Source: JAHHLP01 sp041609895
GTDB lineage: Bacteria > Bacteroidota > Rhodothermia > Rhodothermales > JABDKH01
Assembly (NCBI GenBank): GCA_041609895.1
Contig: JBFIPX010000168.1
Span: 1-7,387, forward strand
Reading direction: 5' to 3'
Length of the DNA: 7,387 nucleotides
The position numbers were made by a program, and so were the translations under genes. The notes below the pieces were generated by a model. The model was not told the origin of the DNA, did no database searches, and was given only the letters and a program-made list of their open reading frames with translations. Positions 6,634 to 7,387 of the stretch are shown here, in pieces; positions within the stretch are counted from its first letter, which is position 1; every line of letters starts with the position of its first letter.

Positions 6634-7107
6634 ATGCGTTTCTTTACGGCATTCATTCTGTTGCCCGGCTTGGTGGCCGCATTCGTACTGGGGCTATATT
6701 CTATCCCACCGAAACCGTCGAATGACGACGGACAGGTCGTTTACGAGAATCGATGTGCCTCTTGCCACCAAAACACGGGAGCAGGAATACCCGGAGTGTT
6801 TCCACCCCTGATAGGCACGAAATGGGTTCTGGGTGAGCCAGACAGACTAATCAGCATAGTTCTTCATGGCCTGATGGGCGAGTTGGAGATCGAGGGCACC
6901 GAATACAACGGAGTCATGCCCGCGTGGGGAACGACGCTTTCCGACAAAGAGATTGCCGCAGTGCTGACGTTCGTAAGATCCAGTTGGGGCAACGAAGCCG
7001 CCGCCGTTCCGGACTCCAGCGTCACGCGACTCCGAGCGATGCTCGCTGACCGCGGCAAGCCATGGACACCTTCCGAGTTGGCAAAAACGTATGGTCCGCT
7101 CGAGTAG
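6634..7107 (+). CDS. Small monohaem c-type cytochrome, likely electron acceptor of the GMC dehydrogenase
   Basis: A 157-residue exported class I cytochrome c is encoded from the ATG at 6634. That start gives a clean signal or anchor sequence, MRFFTAFILLPGLVAAFVLG. An upstream in-frame ATG at 6598 would add 12 residues (MSRHACISTKTV) before it and is less likely. The haem site CASCH is at 41-45 (Cys41, Cys44 thioether links, His45 axial ligand). Met96 in NGVMPAWG is the expected distal ligand. LSDKEIAAVLTFVRSSWGN after it is the typical C-terminal helix, and about 40 further residues form a tail. No alanine cleavage motif is obvious after the hydrophobic segment, so it may stay membrane-anchored. 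It sits 81 bp downstream of the Gfo/Idh/MocA stop, opposite the GMC operon. In glycoside 3-dehydrogenases such as LacABC a cytochrome of this kind takes electrons from the flavoprotein, and that is the inferred role here. The start has only a weak GAAG upstream. Confidence 0.92.
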   Translation: MRFFTAFILLPGLVAAFVLGLYSIPPKPSNDDGQVVYENRCASCHQNTGAGIPGVFPPLIGTKWVLGEPDRLISIVLHGLMGELEIEGTEYNGVMPAWGTTLSDKEIAAVLTFVRSSWGNEAAAVPDSSVTRLRAMLADRGKPWTPSELAKTYGPLE

Positions 7108-7129
7108 CGGCGAGGTTTGCGAGCCGCCG
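7107..7129 (+). promoter_or_regulatory. Weak intercistronic hairpin after the cytochrome gene
   Basis: GCGGC (7107-7111) can pair with GCCGC (7123-7127), or CGGCG (7108-7112) with CGCCG (7125-7129), around an AGGTTTGCGA-containing loop. The stems are GC-only but just 5 bp, and no T-tract follows. It lies between the cytochrome stop and the next gene and may be incidental. Confidence 0.2.
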
Positions 7130-7156
7130 GATTCGCAGCCAAATGACCCAGACGAT

Positions 7157-7387
7157 ATGTATTCAGGATGCTTACTTTGGCGCGCCGGTACTCTTTCGAG
7201 GACTCCACAGCGCTTACTTCCTGTGATTCTCCTCGTCGTGGTCGGATGCGCAAAATCAGATGCGCCCGACGTGAAGCAGACCGATGAAGTTGATGACAAA
7301 GAGTCGGTGGGCTGGCTTGAAGCGCTCGATCCGCGATTCGATTCAATCGTAGCTCCGGACACTGAGGTGGAGATACTGGCGGAAGGA
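7157..7387 (+). CDS. Lipoprotein, probable SMP-30/gluconolactonase-like enzyme (N-terminal part only)
   Basis: The frame is open from the ATG at 7157 to the right edge, giving the first 77 codons. Residues 20-31 (LLPVILLVVVGC) form a hydrophobic segment ending in a lipobox, with Cys31 as the predicted lipidation site. A polar, acidic linker follows (32-50). The last visible stretch, ALDPRFDSIVAPDTEVEILAEG (56-77), matches my recollection of the start of SMP-30/gluconolactonase/LRE-like proteins, where 'LDP..D.lv......e.lAeG' comes just before the 'W.EGPvW' motif. Such enzymes are calcium-dependent beta-propeller lactonases or esterases. An alternative in-frame ATG at 7091 overlaps the cytochrome stop by 17 nt but would place 41 extra polar residues and residues before the signal, so 7157 is preferred. 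No Shine-Dalgarno match is seen. Lipoprotein call is good; the lactonase call rests on about 20 residues. A PQQ-type sugar dehydrogenase propeller is the main alternative. Confidence 0.68.
   Translation, partial: MYSGCLLWRAGTLSRTPQRLLPVILLVVVGCAKSDAPDVKQTDEVDDKESVGWLEALDPRFDSIVAPDTEVEILAEG

Noticed and set aside
6847..7362. Two minus-strand frames opposite the cytochrome and the lipoprotein start
   Set aside because: They cover a haem protein with CASCH and Met ligand and a lipoprotein signal on the plus strand; both antisense frames are low-complexity Ser/Arg-rich.

Overview
The window reads as a chromosomal segment of a Gram-negative (diderm) bacterium. Three of the seven genes encode predicted lipoproteins, one of them with a Tat-type leader, and a fourth encodes an exported c-type cytochrome. 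The DNA is moderately GC-rich. No start codon is preceded by a strong AGGAGG-type ribosome binding site at good spacing. The style of the proteins (PqqL-like M16 lipoprotein, GMC plus gluconate 2-dehydrogenase subunit 3 with an 'ERREALKRIG' leader) resembles what I know from Gemmatimonadota and Bacteroidota/Rhodothermota genomes. That placement is an inference and I cannot fix the phylum. I see no rRNA, tRNA, CRISPR array, insertion sequence or phage gene.

Layout from left to right. Positions 1-2104 (minus) hold the first 701 codons of an M16 zinc metallopeptidase lipoprotein whose C-terminus lies outside the window. A 142-bp divergent gap follows. Positions 2247-2663 (plus) hold a YjbQ/UPF0047 gene. 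It converges on a minus-strand pair: a GMC flavoprotein dehydrogenase (5061-3349) followed 11 nt later by its gluconate-2-dehydrogenase-subunit-3-like partner (3337-2747). A 246-bp divergent control region (5062-5307) separates this pair from a rightward cluster. That cluster holds a Gfo/Idh/MocA oxidoreductase (5308-6552), a small c-type cytochrome (about 6634-7107) and the first 77 codons of a lipoprotein that looks like an SMP-30/gluconolactonase (7157-7387, running off the end).

The right two-thirds makes sense as one functional module. The GMC flavoprotein and its Tat-leader partner would oxidise a sugar, sugar alcohol or glycoside in the periplasm and pass electrons to the monohaem cytochrome c. 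The lactonase-like lipoprotein could hydrolyse a lactone product, and the cytoplasmic Gfo/Idh/MocA enzyme would process the oxidised compound after uptake. The set resembles the LacA/LacB/LacC (GMC, cytochrome c, small subunit) glycoside 3-dehydrogenase of Caulobacter, but the substrate and the oxidised carbon (C1 or C3) cannot be read from the sequence. The M16 peptidase and YjbQ genes are probably unrelated neighbours.
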